Source: Montifringilla adamsi (lineage: Eukaryota; Chordata; Aves; Passeriformes; Passeridae). From it: a DNA stretch of 64,000 nucleotides. The translations under genes and the position numbers were made by a program. The notes under the pieces were generated by a model. That model was given only the letters and a program-made list of their open reading frames with translations. It searched no databases and had not been told where the DNA came from. Below, one piece after another: positions 24,796 to 37,200 of the stretch (positions are counted from its first letter, which is position 1; each line of letters starts with the position of its first letter). The stretch spans positions 2,401,236-2,465,235 of the forward strand of contig JAGGNK010012559.1 in the NCBI GenBank assembly GCA_017590115.1. Direction: 5' to 3'.

Positions 24796-25211
24796 TGTCA
24801 TCGTCATATTTTCTGGAAAAATCCCTTCGCCAGGATTTCTCTCCTGGGAAGCTGAAAAGCCTCAGAGAAAAAGGAAAACAATATTATCTCATTTGCTTCT
24901 CCTGTGTTTTGCTGCTTTGGAATGTGTTTTCATTGTTTCATTGGGTGAATGTGAATTGTTTTTCCTTATTGACCAAGCCGGGGCCAAGCTGTGTCAGACT
25001 CTGGAGAAAGAGTCATGAGTTTTTCAGTAGTATCTTTTAGCCTTCTGTCTCTATCCTTTCTGTATTCTTTAGTATAGTTTAGTATAGTATTCTATAATAT
25101 AATTAATATCGTATCATATAATATCATATCATAAAATAATAAATTAGCCTTCTAAGAACATGGAGTCAGATTCATCATTTCCTCGCCTTTGTTGGGGGTC
25201 TCAAAAGTACA
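24796..25211 (+). mobile_element. ERV LTR, probably solo, plus strand
   Basis: Starts TGTCAT and contains blocks I know from abundant passerine ERV LTRs: ctcctgggaagctgaaaagc, tcatttgcttctcctgtg, an AT-rich core of tagtatag/ataatat words near 25.08-25.14 kb, then gaacatggagtcagattc and a Gs-then-tctcaaaa end. A TG...CA frame gives 24796-25211. No clean target-site duplication was found: agagc occurs on both sides (24791-24795 and 25216-25220), but using it leaves a non-canonical 3' end. No gag or pol was seen beside it. Confidence 0.75.
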
Positions 25212-27114
25212 AGATAGAGCAAAGACCTCTCACCTGACACACCTACAGGAACCAGAGCCCTGAGTCTGGTGCTTGGGGTCACTGTGAAACACACCAGAAG
25301 AGAGCACAGAGTGGTGTCCCTCCCCAGGACAAAGGGGTGTCCGAGCCTGCCACAAGGCTGCTGAGCAATGGCAGGGCCCAGGCAGCAGCAGCAGAGGCCA
25401 GTCTGCACTGGAGATCCTCTGGGAAGGCTGGGAAAAGCTCTCCTGGCTCTTCTGAGGAAATGCCCCCTGTGACAAACATTCCATAGAAGGTCCTGGCCAT
25501 GTCCATGCTGTGGGGGCACCAGAGACCCCCACGGTGTGGCTTCGTGTCCTGGGAGCCACAGGGACAGGCTGAGGGTTGTGTGCCCTGGGCCTCACCACTG
25601 AGGACACCAGCCAAACTTCTCCAAGAGCAAGGAGCTGGCACAGACCCTGGGACACTTTCAAGTCACACATTTTTGTTGTTGGGCTGGTGAGCGCTGGCTC
25701 TGAGCTGGGATATGGCAATCTCCTCATCAGCGAGGGAGATGGGGCACTGACAGAGAGGCCAAGGTGAACAGCAGCAGTGCTGCTCTGTGCTGGCTTTTGG
25801 CTCACCTGGCCTCAGGAGCCCCAAGGTTTTGGCAGCCATCACCATTCCAGAACGCACCCACTGTCTGTGCCAGTGCCTGGGTGTCTCCAGGCAGGGGCAG
25901 GCAAAGCCCCAGCACCAGTCTGGGCTCCTTTGCCTGGACTGGCTCATCCCTGACTCTTTTCCAGAGGGTGCTGGTGGCCTTTCCCAGGCTCACTACAGAG
26001 GGAAACACCTGGCATGCACTTCAGCACAATGCTCTGAAGGTGTGATCCAGGTGCCAGGCAGCCCCCAGGATCCCTAGGGGAGCTCCAGCCAGGCTGGAGA
26101 TGTGCAAGGGCTCTGCAGACTGCAGGACAGCCCATGTCCTGCTGCTCTGAACCCCGCTCAGGGAGAGCTCCAAGACAACCAGAAGTCCATGGACGCCACA
26201 GCTGGCACCACAGCACAGGGTGGCCAAGGTATTTGGAAGTTCCCTGAGCAGAGTGGAACCTCTGCAATGTGAGGGAGCCCTGTAGCAGCTGCAGCACATG
26301 GGATGGAAGCCTTGGCAGGGTGGGCTGCACGGGGGCTGGAGCAAGGGACAGCCAAGCTCTGTCAGGCCACATGAGGGTGAGCTGAGGCTCCTGCAGTGAT
26401 GCCCCAGAGCTGTGCTGGGATGGAAGCTGCAGCCATCTCCTTCCCTCTGCCGCCAGACATCCTCCCTCCTTTCCCCTTCCTTTCCCTATCAGCTGCTGTA
26501 AGGATGAAGGAACCTGACCCTTCAGGGATGAGACAGAGCCCCAGCTCTGCCCTTTAGGCTGCTCCTGGGGGTTTAAACTTAAAACCAAACAAGATCCTGC
26601 CACAGAAGTTGGCTGACAGCCAGCCCAAGTCTCTGGGGAGAGCAGCCAGCAAAGTCAGGAGCAAGGGGAGCGCTCGAAGGGGATGTAGCAACACTTGACA
26701 GATCTTGGTTCACTGTCCTGCCACAACCCAGCCCTTAGAGGAAATGGAAGCCCAGGGGGTTTTGGGCTGGGGAGGAACCTTCAAAAGTCTTCATCCTTCC
26801 TCTGCTCAGCCTTGCAGCATGGCCATTCTGCATCAGCAGGTCCCTTTGCTCCCATACAGTGCCCACAGCCAGCTCCTCCCTTTTACTCCCTTCCCACCTG
26901 GGGACCCTCTTTCCCTGCTCTCCTGGCCCTGCTGCCAATTGCTGAGCACTCCAATATTAAGATACATTTTGCCAGTGGAGGCTGGGCTCATTCAGCACTC
27001 CTGGCAGTCTGACTGCCCTGTGCTTTACACTATTTCCTGCTCTTCCTGCCCAGGGAATGCACACACCAGCTGACAACTCTGACAGCTATGCAAGGCTGAG
27101 TTGAGGAAAAAAAT

Positions 27115-27475
27115 CAATCTTGAAAATGCCTTTACTTGCATTAAGCCAACTTGCAACCTAATAAAAAATAAACAAACTTCTCTTACTCTGATTCCCATAG
27201 ATGCTGCTAAGGAGCACTGATAGTCCTTCAGGTTGTTGTACATGCTGGATCCCAGAGCAGCTGCTCCAAATTCCACTCTCTGGGGATAACCCCACAAACA
27301 ATCTTGAAAATGCCTTTACTTGCATCAAGCCAACTTGCAACCTAATAAAAAATAAATTTCTCTTACTCTGATTCCCATAGATGCTGCTAAGGAGCACTGA
27401 TAGTCCTTCAGGTTGTTGTACATGCTGGATCCCAGAGCAGCTGCTCCAAATTCCACTCTCTGGGGATAACCCCAC
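27115..27475. repeat. Tandem duplication of about 180 bp
   Basis: Copy 1 is 27115-27295 and copy 2 is 27299-27475. They differ by one substitution I can see (cattaagcc versus catcaagcc) and a 4-nt indel after aataaaaaataaa. The duplicated unit is not a repeat family I recognise. Near identity points to a recent event or an assembly artefact. Confidence 0.95.
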
Positions 27476-30473
27476 TCAGGCTGACTGCTGAGCAGTGGCT
27501 GCTCCCCACGGGTCTGGCACCCAGCAGCATTCATGCTGCCATGGCAGATGCCCAGGGCCTCCTGTAAGCCCCACGTGCCTCTTGAGGTCATTTCTTCTTT
27601 GATGTAGCCTGGTAGCAACATACTCACTTTGGATAACCACATGTAAATTTCAGAGGGATGGGAAACTCTTGGTTTTCTAAGCAAATATCCAGAGATTTCT
27701 TCCCAAGAGCGAGCTACGCTGCATAGGCAGAGAAGAGCTCTCCAAGGAGTGTAAATGGAGGAGCAGCATTTCACTGACTGCCTGTCAGCAACACAAGCAG
27801 CAAACAAGGACAAGATGAAATACCAACATGCAGCTTGTGACAGCACCAGCCACTGGCACACAGGTGAGCTTGATCCCTGCTGGTTCCAGTCCCCAGGACA
27901 CATTCTTGAGTAGCAGGATGGGTCTTTGAAAAAGCATGAATTTCTTTTGGAGCTTCAGCACACGCTCAGCTGGTGCTGAGTGTTACTGTCTGTGAGTTCC
28001 CACTACTCACAGAACACTCCACAGAATTTTGCTTGTTGCAGGCTGAGCACAGCCTGTCCCCACCTCCTTACCAACCCTGCAGGAATGTGCCCCGGAGCTG
28101 GGCTTGCTCAGCAGGCAAACACACCAACCCATCAGCCAGAATCCACTCCTGGGGCAGTGGCAGGGGCACTCCCTGGGTCCCCTCTGACAACTAAGGCAGG
28201 GCATGGCTTCTGCAGCTGGCTGTGCCACAGGGATCGCCCAGACTGGCAGAGAATGTCACTGCTGGCAGCTGGACAGCCTCCCCAGCAGTGGGTGAGGCAG
28301 GGAGCAGGGCAGCCTCCAGCTGTTTGTGGTTCCCAAGCCCAGCCCTGCTGCACAGGGCAGAGGGGTGAGCTCAAGGGCCACCGTGTCAGGATTTGTGTGC
28401 TACAGCCCCAGGCTGTCACAGCTCTGCTGGAGGCAAAAGCCATGTCCTGCCTAAGCTGCCACAGCTGGGACAGTGCTCCTGCTGCTCCCAACTGCAGCAA
28501 GACCCCCTGCCACAGCTGCTGGCCTTCTGTCCCATCTGCCTGCCCAGCCTGGGCAGGGGCTGTGCACAATGGGATGAGGAACCTGCCCTCCTTGAGAGGC
28601 TCCAAGCACTGCCTCCTCTTCCTCACAGGAGTAAGGTCCAGGCAGGGCTGCTCACCTTGCTCCACAGCATCCAAGCAAAGCCAGGGTTGTTGTCACTCAG
28701 GGGTGGAATGGGACGTGGGTGAGAGCAGCCCCCTCCCACAGCCCCAAAGGCAGCAGCAGCAGCTGCCTGACTCATGCTGTCACAGTGCACCTCACCACCC
28801 ACCCCTGCTCGCTGGGCACGCGGAGCAAGGAGTGTCTCCCCACACCCTGCTGGGAGGATGAAGATGGCTCGGCAGCCCTTGGTGCTGTCTGAGATGCCAT
28901 GGATCACAGATCCACGGGGCATGCTGAGCCAGCCCATGTCCTGAGCTACCCAAACACAGCAGGAGCTTGTGGAGCTTGGGGAGGGAGGCCTGGGGAGAGC
29001 AAGCAGAAGGGAAAGGAGTGTCTTACCTTGGGGTCACAGAGCACCTGCTCCCGCTCAGTGACAGACCCCAGCCCACCAGGTCTGTGCTGCAGGGGGAGAG
29101 ACCAGAAGGGCTGAGCTGTGTGTGTGCTCCTGCCTGGAAGAGGCTCTGACAGGAAAGAGGGCGTGGTGCTGGCTCCCAGGTGAGTGACTCACTTCCCTCT
29201 TGGCACTTGTGACCTGCTTAGCCGTGCCCTGGCTGCACCCTGGAGCTTGACACCAGTTCCTGTGGTCCTTCCTCGGGCAGGCAGTAGAAGGGACACAGTG
29301 GTTGAGACTGCAGTGAGGGGCTTGTCACTCTCCTGTGGCACCTGGTGCCTCACAGGCCAGAGATGGGGTAGCCCATCCCTGAGCAGCCCCAGGTCAGGGG
29401 CACTGCCTGGCTGGGCCAAGGGTGCAGAGGTGGTCCCAGCTCAGCAAGGGGGGGCAGTACCCTCAGCAAGTCTGTCCTCTGGGCTCCTCATTTCCTTCCA
29501 GGTCCCGGGGTCAGGAGGCAGCACAGTGAGTATTTGTTCCAGGGCTTCCATGGTGAGTGGAGATTCATCAGGCAAAGTAGCAGGAAGGGCACTGCTCTGC
29601 TCTGTTCTGGGAATTCCCCAAATCAGAAAACATCAGCCAGAAAATACTTCAGGCAGGGGCAGCTCATTCCTGTACTCCTTCTGCAGTACTATAAGCCCCC
29701 CTTGGTCCTTGTGCTCCTTCATCCTGGGAAGAAAGGGTGTTAAGGGACATGGGGGGCCCACTCCTTCCTGCTGCCACTGGCACTGCTCTGCCCAGATTCC
29801 ACATGGGTTCCCCCAACATATTCTGTGGCACTGGCATTGCTCAGATCATGGGCACCAACATCCACCTGAGTCACTTATAACAAGAAATCACATGTTTTTC
29901 TGTCTGCTCCCTTTACACCCCATGGGTTGTTTAACAAAGAAATGCTGTTGGGGTTTTCTTGTTGGTAACAACTGTCTCTTATTTTGGCAGGAAAGGAAGC
30001 GTGAGGCTTTTAAGACAGTCCTGAAGGACAAGACAGTCACAACCCATCAGTGCACAAAGCACTGCTGCCAGAAGGAACTGGCTGCCTGCATGCCCTGGAG
30101 CTGCCCAGGCACCCAACTGCAGAGCTGCAGCAAACATCCCAACTTCCCAGCCCAACAACCAAGCTGAACTATGGCCTTTCCCAGCCACGCTGGTGATCAA
30201 GGCAGTCTGGCTCTGCAAGGAGCACAGCCAGAGAGTGAGGACAGTTAATGTCCCCTCTGCCTCCAGGCTGGTGACACTGCACTTGAACAGCTTGGGCAGC
30301 TTAAAAGGGATGTGGAGAACTGGAAAGGCAGAGAGCTGGCACCACAGTCTGAGCTTGGAGCACAGGTTCATGCTGAGAGCAGCAGCACCTCAGCACTGAC
30401 AGCACTCCATTCACACTCTTGCTATTGCATTTTTTAATAATTCCAAGAAAAAAAACGGTAATTTGGGTAAAAA

Positions 30474-30479
30474 TTTATT
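30474..30479 (-). terminator. DNAJC8: DNAJC8 poly(A) signal AATAAA
   Basis: The minus strand carries AATAAA about 640 nt past the DNAJC8 stop codon, in an A/T-rich 3' UTR-like stretch. Confidence 0.5.
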
Positions 30480-31120
30480 TTACATACAGACCATTGCAGC
30501 TTAACTATTAATCAAGAGAAGTTATTTTCCCTTATAGGAAGTGACCAGCTGGTCTGAGATTAACAGAAGTCTAAGCCTGAGAGCTGGGATTTTAGTTTGG
30601 AAATCAGATCTTGGGGGCAGGTTCCTTCCAAGCACCACTCAATGCAGTGAGGAGCTGCAGGACTTAACTGCAGGCCAGCTGCACTGCACAGTGCTGGAAG
30701 CATATTCCCAGAGCCAGTCCAGATCTTTCCCAGGCTGAACTTGCTGAGAAAGATGGTGCCTGGAAAGGTTTGGATGCATCTCCAGTATTTTGGAGTTCAG
30801 CTCTCAAACTAGAAACAGAAGTGGTGAAACAGCACAGTCTGTGAAGTACAAAACACCGAGTTACAGGGCAGCAGACACACGGGACAGCAGGAATGGCAGG
30901 GACTCTCCTAAGCCAAGAGTTCTACGTGTAGCGGGGCCCTGGCCGGGGTCATTCTCTGGCCCTAATTTCAAACAGACAGAGTACAAAAAATACTTCGACT
31001 GATAATTAATTGTACTGGAAACAAACAGTCTACTAAAAAGCAAATCTTACTCTAGGTGCCAATGAGTCCTTAAAAGCAGAGAAGGGACTGAGGAGCTGCA
31101 CTTGGGCAGTGCTTCCAGGA

Positions 31121-31243
31121 TCATTCACGCTGCTCCATTTTTACTTTGGGAGGTCTCAGGAAGGTCCTGTTTTTCTTTTCTTTCTTCCCCTTTGTATTTG
31201 CCTGGAAATTTCTCCAACTGTCAACACGACCATCCCGACTTTC
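31121..31243 (-). CDS. DNAJC8: DNAJC8 exon 9 (last coding exon)
   Basis: Acceptor gtttccag, then ESRDGRVDSWRNFQ through KGKKEKKNRTFLRPP to the terminal MEQRE and TGA (31123-31121). Confidence 0.95.
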   Translation of the reverse strand, partial: ESRDGRVDSWRNFQANTKGKKEKKNRTFLRPPKVKMEQRE

Positions 31244-34200
31244 CTGGAAACAACAGGGAGGAACAAGTGAGTTAAAAAGTGCAAGAGCCAAAGCACAGGT
31301 AGTACACAGCAGTTTCAGATCAGTGGCAATTTCCCCTTATCCAGCATGCAGCCCCTGACAGGCAGACACCAAGACACTGGGAAGAGCCGGAGCAGCAGAG
31401 TGCATTGGAACCACAAGTGAGCTTACACACACCAGTATAAGCACTGTGCTGGATTCTTGTTTCAGAAACCACCAGATTGGGCCAGGTAGTCCTTACTCTC
31501 TACAGAATTCCCAAAGGAAACAAGAAACCTCTCAAATGGATGCTCCTAATCTGACAGCCCAGAACATGGCATGTGCTTTCTGTGCCTCAACTTCTCACCC
31601 TCCTGGTGCAAGAACAGAGAAGGGAAAAGTACTGCTGCCTTCTCTCATGCTTCTCGCTCAAAGTCACATCACATTGATACAATGAGAAAAAAAGGCCTCT
31701 GGTGCACTTCTCTCCTCTCCCTGCCCTACCTGCCAAGCAGCAGAAACCTTTCCCGAGGAGGAGGAAAAAACCAAAATAGAAACCAAATCAAAAAAACAAA
31801 ACCCACAAAAAACAAAACCAAAAAACCCCCAAAAAAAAAACAAAAAAAAAAAAACACACACCAAAAAACCCCCAAAAAAACCAAACCAAATCAAACAAAC
31901 AAACAAAAAAAAAAACAAAAAAAAAAAAAAAAAAAAACAAAAAAAAAAAAAAAAAAAAAACCACAAAAACAAAAAAAACCAAAAAAAAACCAAAAAAACA
32001 ACCACCCCCAAAAACCCTAAACCCCCAAATCTCCCCACAAAGCCAACCTATGATCTCTAAAGGCTGAAGATTTCACAGCAGGACAGAACAAGACCAGGAA
32101 AGATCCACTTCACAGGATGTGATCCATCCACTCCAGGCCCATCTCTGCAATACCAGAGCTGCAGATGGGCTCTGGCTACAGCAGCTGTCTGCTTCCCTGC
32201 CCCTTTCCCATGCAGGATGGGAGAGGGCCAGCACTAGCAGGGATCTGGATGCTGGGGCAACCAGACTGGAAAGTACCACAACAGTCCACACAAACACTTT
32301 CCAGATTAGGTCTTAATGGTCACCAGTGACTGGGCTGAGCAGCAATTCTATTTCACAACTAAAGATAAGAATGAACTGCTGACAGAGATGAAAAATAGTA
32401 CACCTCAATTTACCAGACCTGTTTCTGCATAGGTGATACCAAAGCCCTATTGATGGGCTCTTCTCCACACACATGAACAAACCCCAGGCTGGTGCAGATC
32501 TATTAAATTATCTTACAGACTTGCATACAAAAGGTCTCTCATCTCTCTAGGGGCATTCCCTGCAACATGGACAAGAATTGCTGAGGCCTATTCTGTAAGT
32601 TCAAGTGCTGAATACCTCAAAGTTCTTCTGCCATTCTCGTTCTCGTTTGGCTTTCTCTTGTGCTTCAATTTCCTCTTCCCTCTGCCGCTTCCTAGAAGGA
32701 AGCCACAAAAGTTATGAACCCACAAGCATCCACTTTAGAAAGCAAGGCAATACTTTCAAACCATCTTGGAAAGCTCTTCTAATTTTTTGGCAGATTACAG
32801 AAGAGATAAATACACACACCTAAGATAGCACAGGAAATACAATTTGGTTTCAAATTTGGAAGAGCACTGAGCAGAGAAGATGGCTTGGCCCCACTGACAG
32901 CAAGCATACAAATAAGGAGTTGGCTTCTCTTGCTCAGCAAAACAAGCTGGACTTCTCCATCCAAGAAGCTGGACATCACTCTAGTGATAAGTCTCTAAAA
33001 CTGTTGATGGTGCATGCTCTGAGAAGTTAATAAGCACTTCAGCATGCAAAGTACAAATTAAATTTTTAACCCCCTACTTTTCACCTGTAATCAAAAGCAA
33101 CGTCCTGCAGCCATCTCCCACCTCAGTGACCAGCACAGAACCCTGCTGCAGGAAGTGTACTCACAGTGAGCACGTGATCAAATCACCTAAAATAGTTCAG
33201 GATCATACATGCCACAGGGTTATTACTGGCATTTAAATAAAATCAAAAATCAGTCCTCTGCAGGCTAATAGCAAGCAGAATTGTGTCACCATTTCACTGT
33301 TGTGGCTGGCCTCTGTGTGTACATGTAAGATAATACAACCATATAAAATATATTGACATCTTCAGCACAGGAGGGCAAATTTCCTGTGTGCTTTTCTCAA
33401 GCACAGGGCTCTACAAACCCACAGGCTACCCAGAGACGTGGCAGGATCCAAATTATTGGCAATCAGCTTGACAGGACCCTTGTTAATCTAACCCAAGGCC
33501 CTGATTTCAGCTGGAGGTCAGACCAGATGATCTCCAGAGGTTCATTCCAATTTAGACTCTTCTAAAACTCTCTGATCCCATATCTTCTCTGAGGAAGCAC
33601 AAGTGGAATGTCATTTATACCTCTCATGCATTTCTTTTGCTTCTCTTTCTTTCCTCTTAATTTCCAGTTCAGCAAAGAGCTTCATTGTCTGTTTGTACAC
33701 AGCTTGTTTGAACTGTAAAACACAAATCCAGTCTTAAAATAATGCCTGTGAACACAGTTAAAGTCTGTTTTATATACAAATGTATGAAGCTAAAAAGAAA
33801 GCAAACCTCAGGTGTGCCCACATAACCCCTATCCTGCCCTGACAACAGCAGCAGCACACAGAAAGGTATAAACCACTGCTGATTAAATTCTGGCCCTGGC
33901 ACCAGGAAACAACTGCATATTAACCTCCTATTAGTCTCATTTTAATTTGTATTCATGAAGCTGTGCCTAAACAGAACTGTTCACTTCAAACCCTCTTATT
34001 CTTGGGTTAAGTCTTGCATTGTTACACTTGACAAAAAAAGGTAAAATGGTCACTGTTTTAGAGAGTAATTTTCCAGCAGATCTTCTTGATGTGTTGTAAA
34101 AATCTAGCATTGGCTTCCCAGTAGGAAATCAGTATGCTTAAACCAATCTTCATTACTAAAGAAGAGCAACAGACTTCTGAAAAATGAAAAATAGGATGGT

Positions 34201-37200
34201 TATGGGGTTACTGTGGTGATATCAACAGGAAGAAATCACTTTCCAGGAAAAAAAGGGCAATGAGACTAATGAGGTCAGTGTTTGGCAATCACCTGTTACA
34301 GCCTCTCATGTGGCTGGACTTCTCCAGACTAGAACCCAGGTAAGAAGAATTAAGTTATGCCATGCCTTTTTTAATACAAGTGGTTTGCTGCAGAACAGCA
34401 CATCTGTCCCTCAGTACTACATGAATGAAACAGACAAAATTGCTCTCATTAAAAAGTCACAAGCTCATTTTAGCCACACTGCAGTGAGTGTTTCATGTGC
34501 CCCTGCCAGCAGCAGGAATGCCACAGTTCCAGCAGTCAGAAGACAACAAGAAATCAAATTCAAAAAAGAGTGCATGATGCACAAGCAATAAAGACTTGCT
34601 TTGAGAAAAGAACAGGGTATTTTGATCTATATACTCTCACAACATATTTACTCTTTACACTACAGTGAAACTATTTTCCACAATACACAGGTTCACCTGA
34701 CACATGATACTCTACAGTGGCTAAGCAGAATTTTTTCTTCTGTAAATGTAAGGGTTTACAACATTAGCAAGCCTAATAAATACTTATGTACTGGTTTTGA
34801 ATCTTAATTCCTCAAAACACATTTTGTACTCTCCGGTTTCTCTGAACATAGTATGACTTACAACTTCAGGATCATCCTCCTCTACAGTGGGAGGTTTTCC
34901 ATCCTTCTTCAGCTGCTTCTTTTTTTCCTTCACCTAATGATTAAGAACAAAAATAGGAGGCTTAAAAATTTTATAGGGCTTACATAATTTGGATCTAAGT
35001 GGTTCTGCATTCCTATTCCAATGTACAGAAAGAACTCTGTTCTTGATTGATGTTTTGTTTTACACCAAACCCTCCTAGGCCCAAACACATGAGATTACTA
35101 TCACGAGATTACACCAAACCCTCCTAGGCACAAACACATGAGATTACTATCACGAGATTACACCAAACCCTCCTAGGCACAAACACACGAAATTACTATC
35201 ACATGAACTGTCATAATTAAAAATACTGTGTTGGATACTATTCCTCCAACATAATTCTTTTTGGTTTCTTGATATATATATACTGAACATATCTTGAATA
35301 TATTCTTATTCAATATACATCATCCAAACCAGCAGGAAGTTTATTTGGCTTCACGATATTCAAGTGACTAACAACAAACAGAACATCAAGTGTTCCTTGT
35401 GTTAAGAGTATCTGAGCTCTCCCATATCATCTGCTTCCTCAAGCTTTCTGTGTTTTAATCCAACCACATCACTCTAACTTCTTGGCCAAAGCAATCCAAG
35501 CTCCTTTTCTTATCTTATAGGTCAATATCTCCCAAACTTCCCAGTCTCCTGCTGTCACCACCTATTCTCTTCCACCTACACATATCTGAACTGCATCATT
35601 CATTCACAGACTTGGAAAAAAATATTTAGGTCAGATCATGTGGTCTGACCTGATTATTTCAAGTACTGAATTACACTGAATTATCTTGCACTGAGCTCAA
35701 TAGCAGTCCTGGACACAACAGGCTTGTTTCTGCTGTGAAGAGCTTGGAGCCCACCTGCAGAGTGCCAGGTTTGCTCAGCTTAGTGACCTAAACATGAAGC
35801 AAGTGTACCAAAAAGCAAAATATGAATGACTGATTACCACTCATCCCCAACTCTGATGTTCCCAGAGAATACTCACAGTGTGTTCCACATATTCTTTTCC
35901 TGCCTGTATCACATCCAAGGCTCTCTTCTTTTGCTCCTGATCTAGCAGAAGCTTGTAAGCTTTATCTACAGCTAAACAAAAAGCACCAATATTAATAGCA
36001 CCAGTAGTCATGTTCACAAGGCATCACAAGACTGCTGCTTGTTGGCATTACTAATTTGCTTCTAGAATTTGTGGAGGTCATTTGTTTGGCAGTCTGATTT
36101 AGTTGTTTTTTTTTTTTTTTAATTAAGTACATCTAGGAAAGTGGTAACATGATTAGATGAGTGAGTTTTGGGGTACAGTAATGGCAGGAACTGTCTGATA
36201 CCTTCTGGAAGGAGCAGGTGAAATCATTCCTATCAGCTGTAGTTATGGGCATGAACACCTTACTGTGACTTCCTGTTTGCACAGCACACACCTAAAACCA
36301 TCACTCTGTTTCTGTCCTGTGGTCTTTGAATACAATCTAATGCACAGATTAAACAGCTCTTCTTGAACAATCCCAAAACCCCATGGAGATGTCTGTCCCT
36401 GTTGTGACATGACAATGGCATTGTTGCCACCTAGTGCCACCTGCTGAAATGCCACCACCTCACACAGCTGCTGCTACCACAGCTGCTTGTGCCCCAGCTA
36501 AAGCACCTCTGCAGCAACCCTTCTGTCCCCTCCACCCCAATGAATTTTTAAACCAGCCCCAGAAAAGGTGACACTACTAACTCAAAGCAGGCAGAGAGAG
36601 AGCATTACCTTCAAATGCCTTCTGGGCTCTATCTGCATCATCTTGGTTTTTGTCTGGGTGCACCAATATTGACAGCTGCAAGAAAAAGAATCTTGCTATC
36701 AAGATCATGGTAAAAGATGAAGAGTATTTCAGAGATTTTTGAGAGAAGGGAAATAGACAGAAAGAATCCAAAGAGATCACTTTCATTTGTACATGGACAA
36801 ACCAGCTGACAACATGCAGAACTATGTGCCAGTATGAGCTGATAGAACAAACAATCCTTGTAACAAACAGGCTGACCAAGAAAAGCTGCAGCTTGTGATG
36901 AGAGGAACAATTTAACACCCCTCAGCTGATATGAACCCCTTGGTCAGCAAAGATTTGTATCCTTGGTGTTGACAAGAAACAAACATAAAAAGATCATCCC
37001 CAACCAAAGTCTCTCAAGAAGTTCTCCAGCATCCCCAAGACTGTCCAAATAGCAAACTATTTAAGAGTGGTCACTTCTCCTTAGGCTGCTTTACTGAAAG
37101 TTAAAACTCCTGCCTGTGCTGTACCTGGCAGAGACAGGAGATAGATCACTACCATCCTGAGGGGAACTTTAACTGGGCTGGAAACCCATCCTCCACATTC

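Larger units (their letters stand above)
21011..30473. other. Region between PTAFR and the DNAJC8 3' end
   Basis: Holds a CR1, an LTR and a tandem duplication, listed separately, and probably the untranslated first exon(s) of PTAFR. GC rises from about 25 kb to 30 kb, which explains the many long open frames (25230-25805 minus, 25944-26603 minus, 27980-28861 plus, 29184-30167 plus). None shows a domain, signal peptide or exon structure I recognise. Confidence 0.6.

Noticed and set aside
25230..26603. Minus-strand open frames of 191 and 219 aa
   Set aside because: No domain, signal peptide or exon structure; they overlap other frames in GC-rich DNA.
27980..28861. 293-aa plus-strand open frame
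   Set aside because: Biased composition with no recognisable motif; several overlapping frames on both strands in the same stretch indicate chance.
31571..32038. Lys-rich 149-aa and Phe-rich 124-aa open frames
   Set aside because: Translation of the A/C-only tract.
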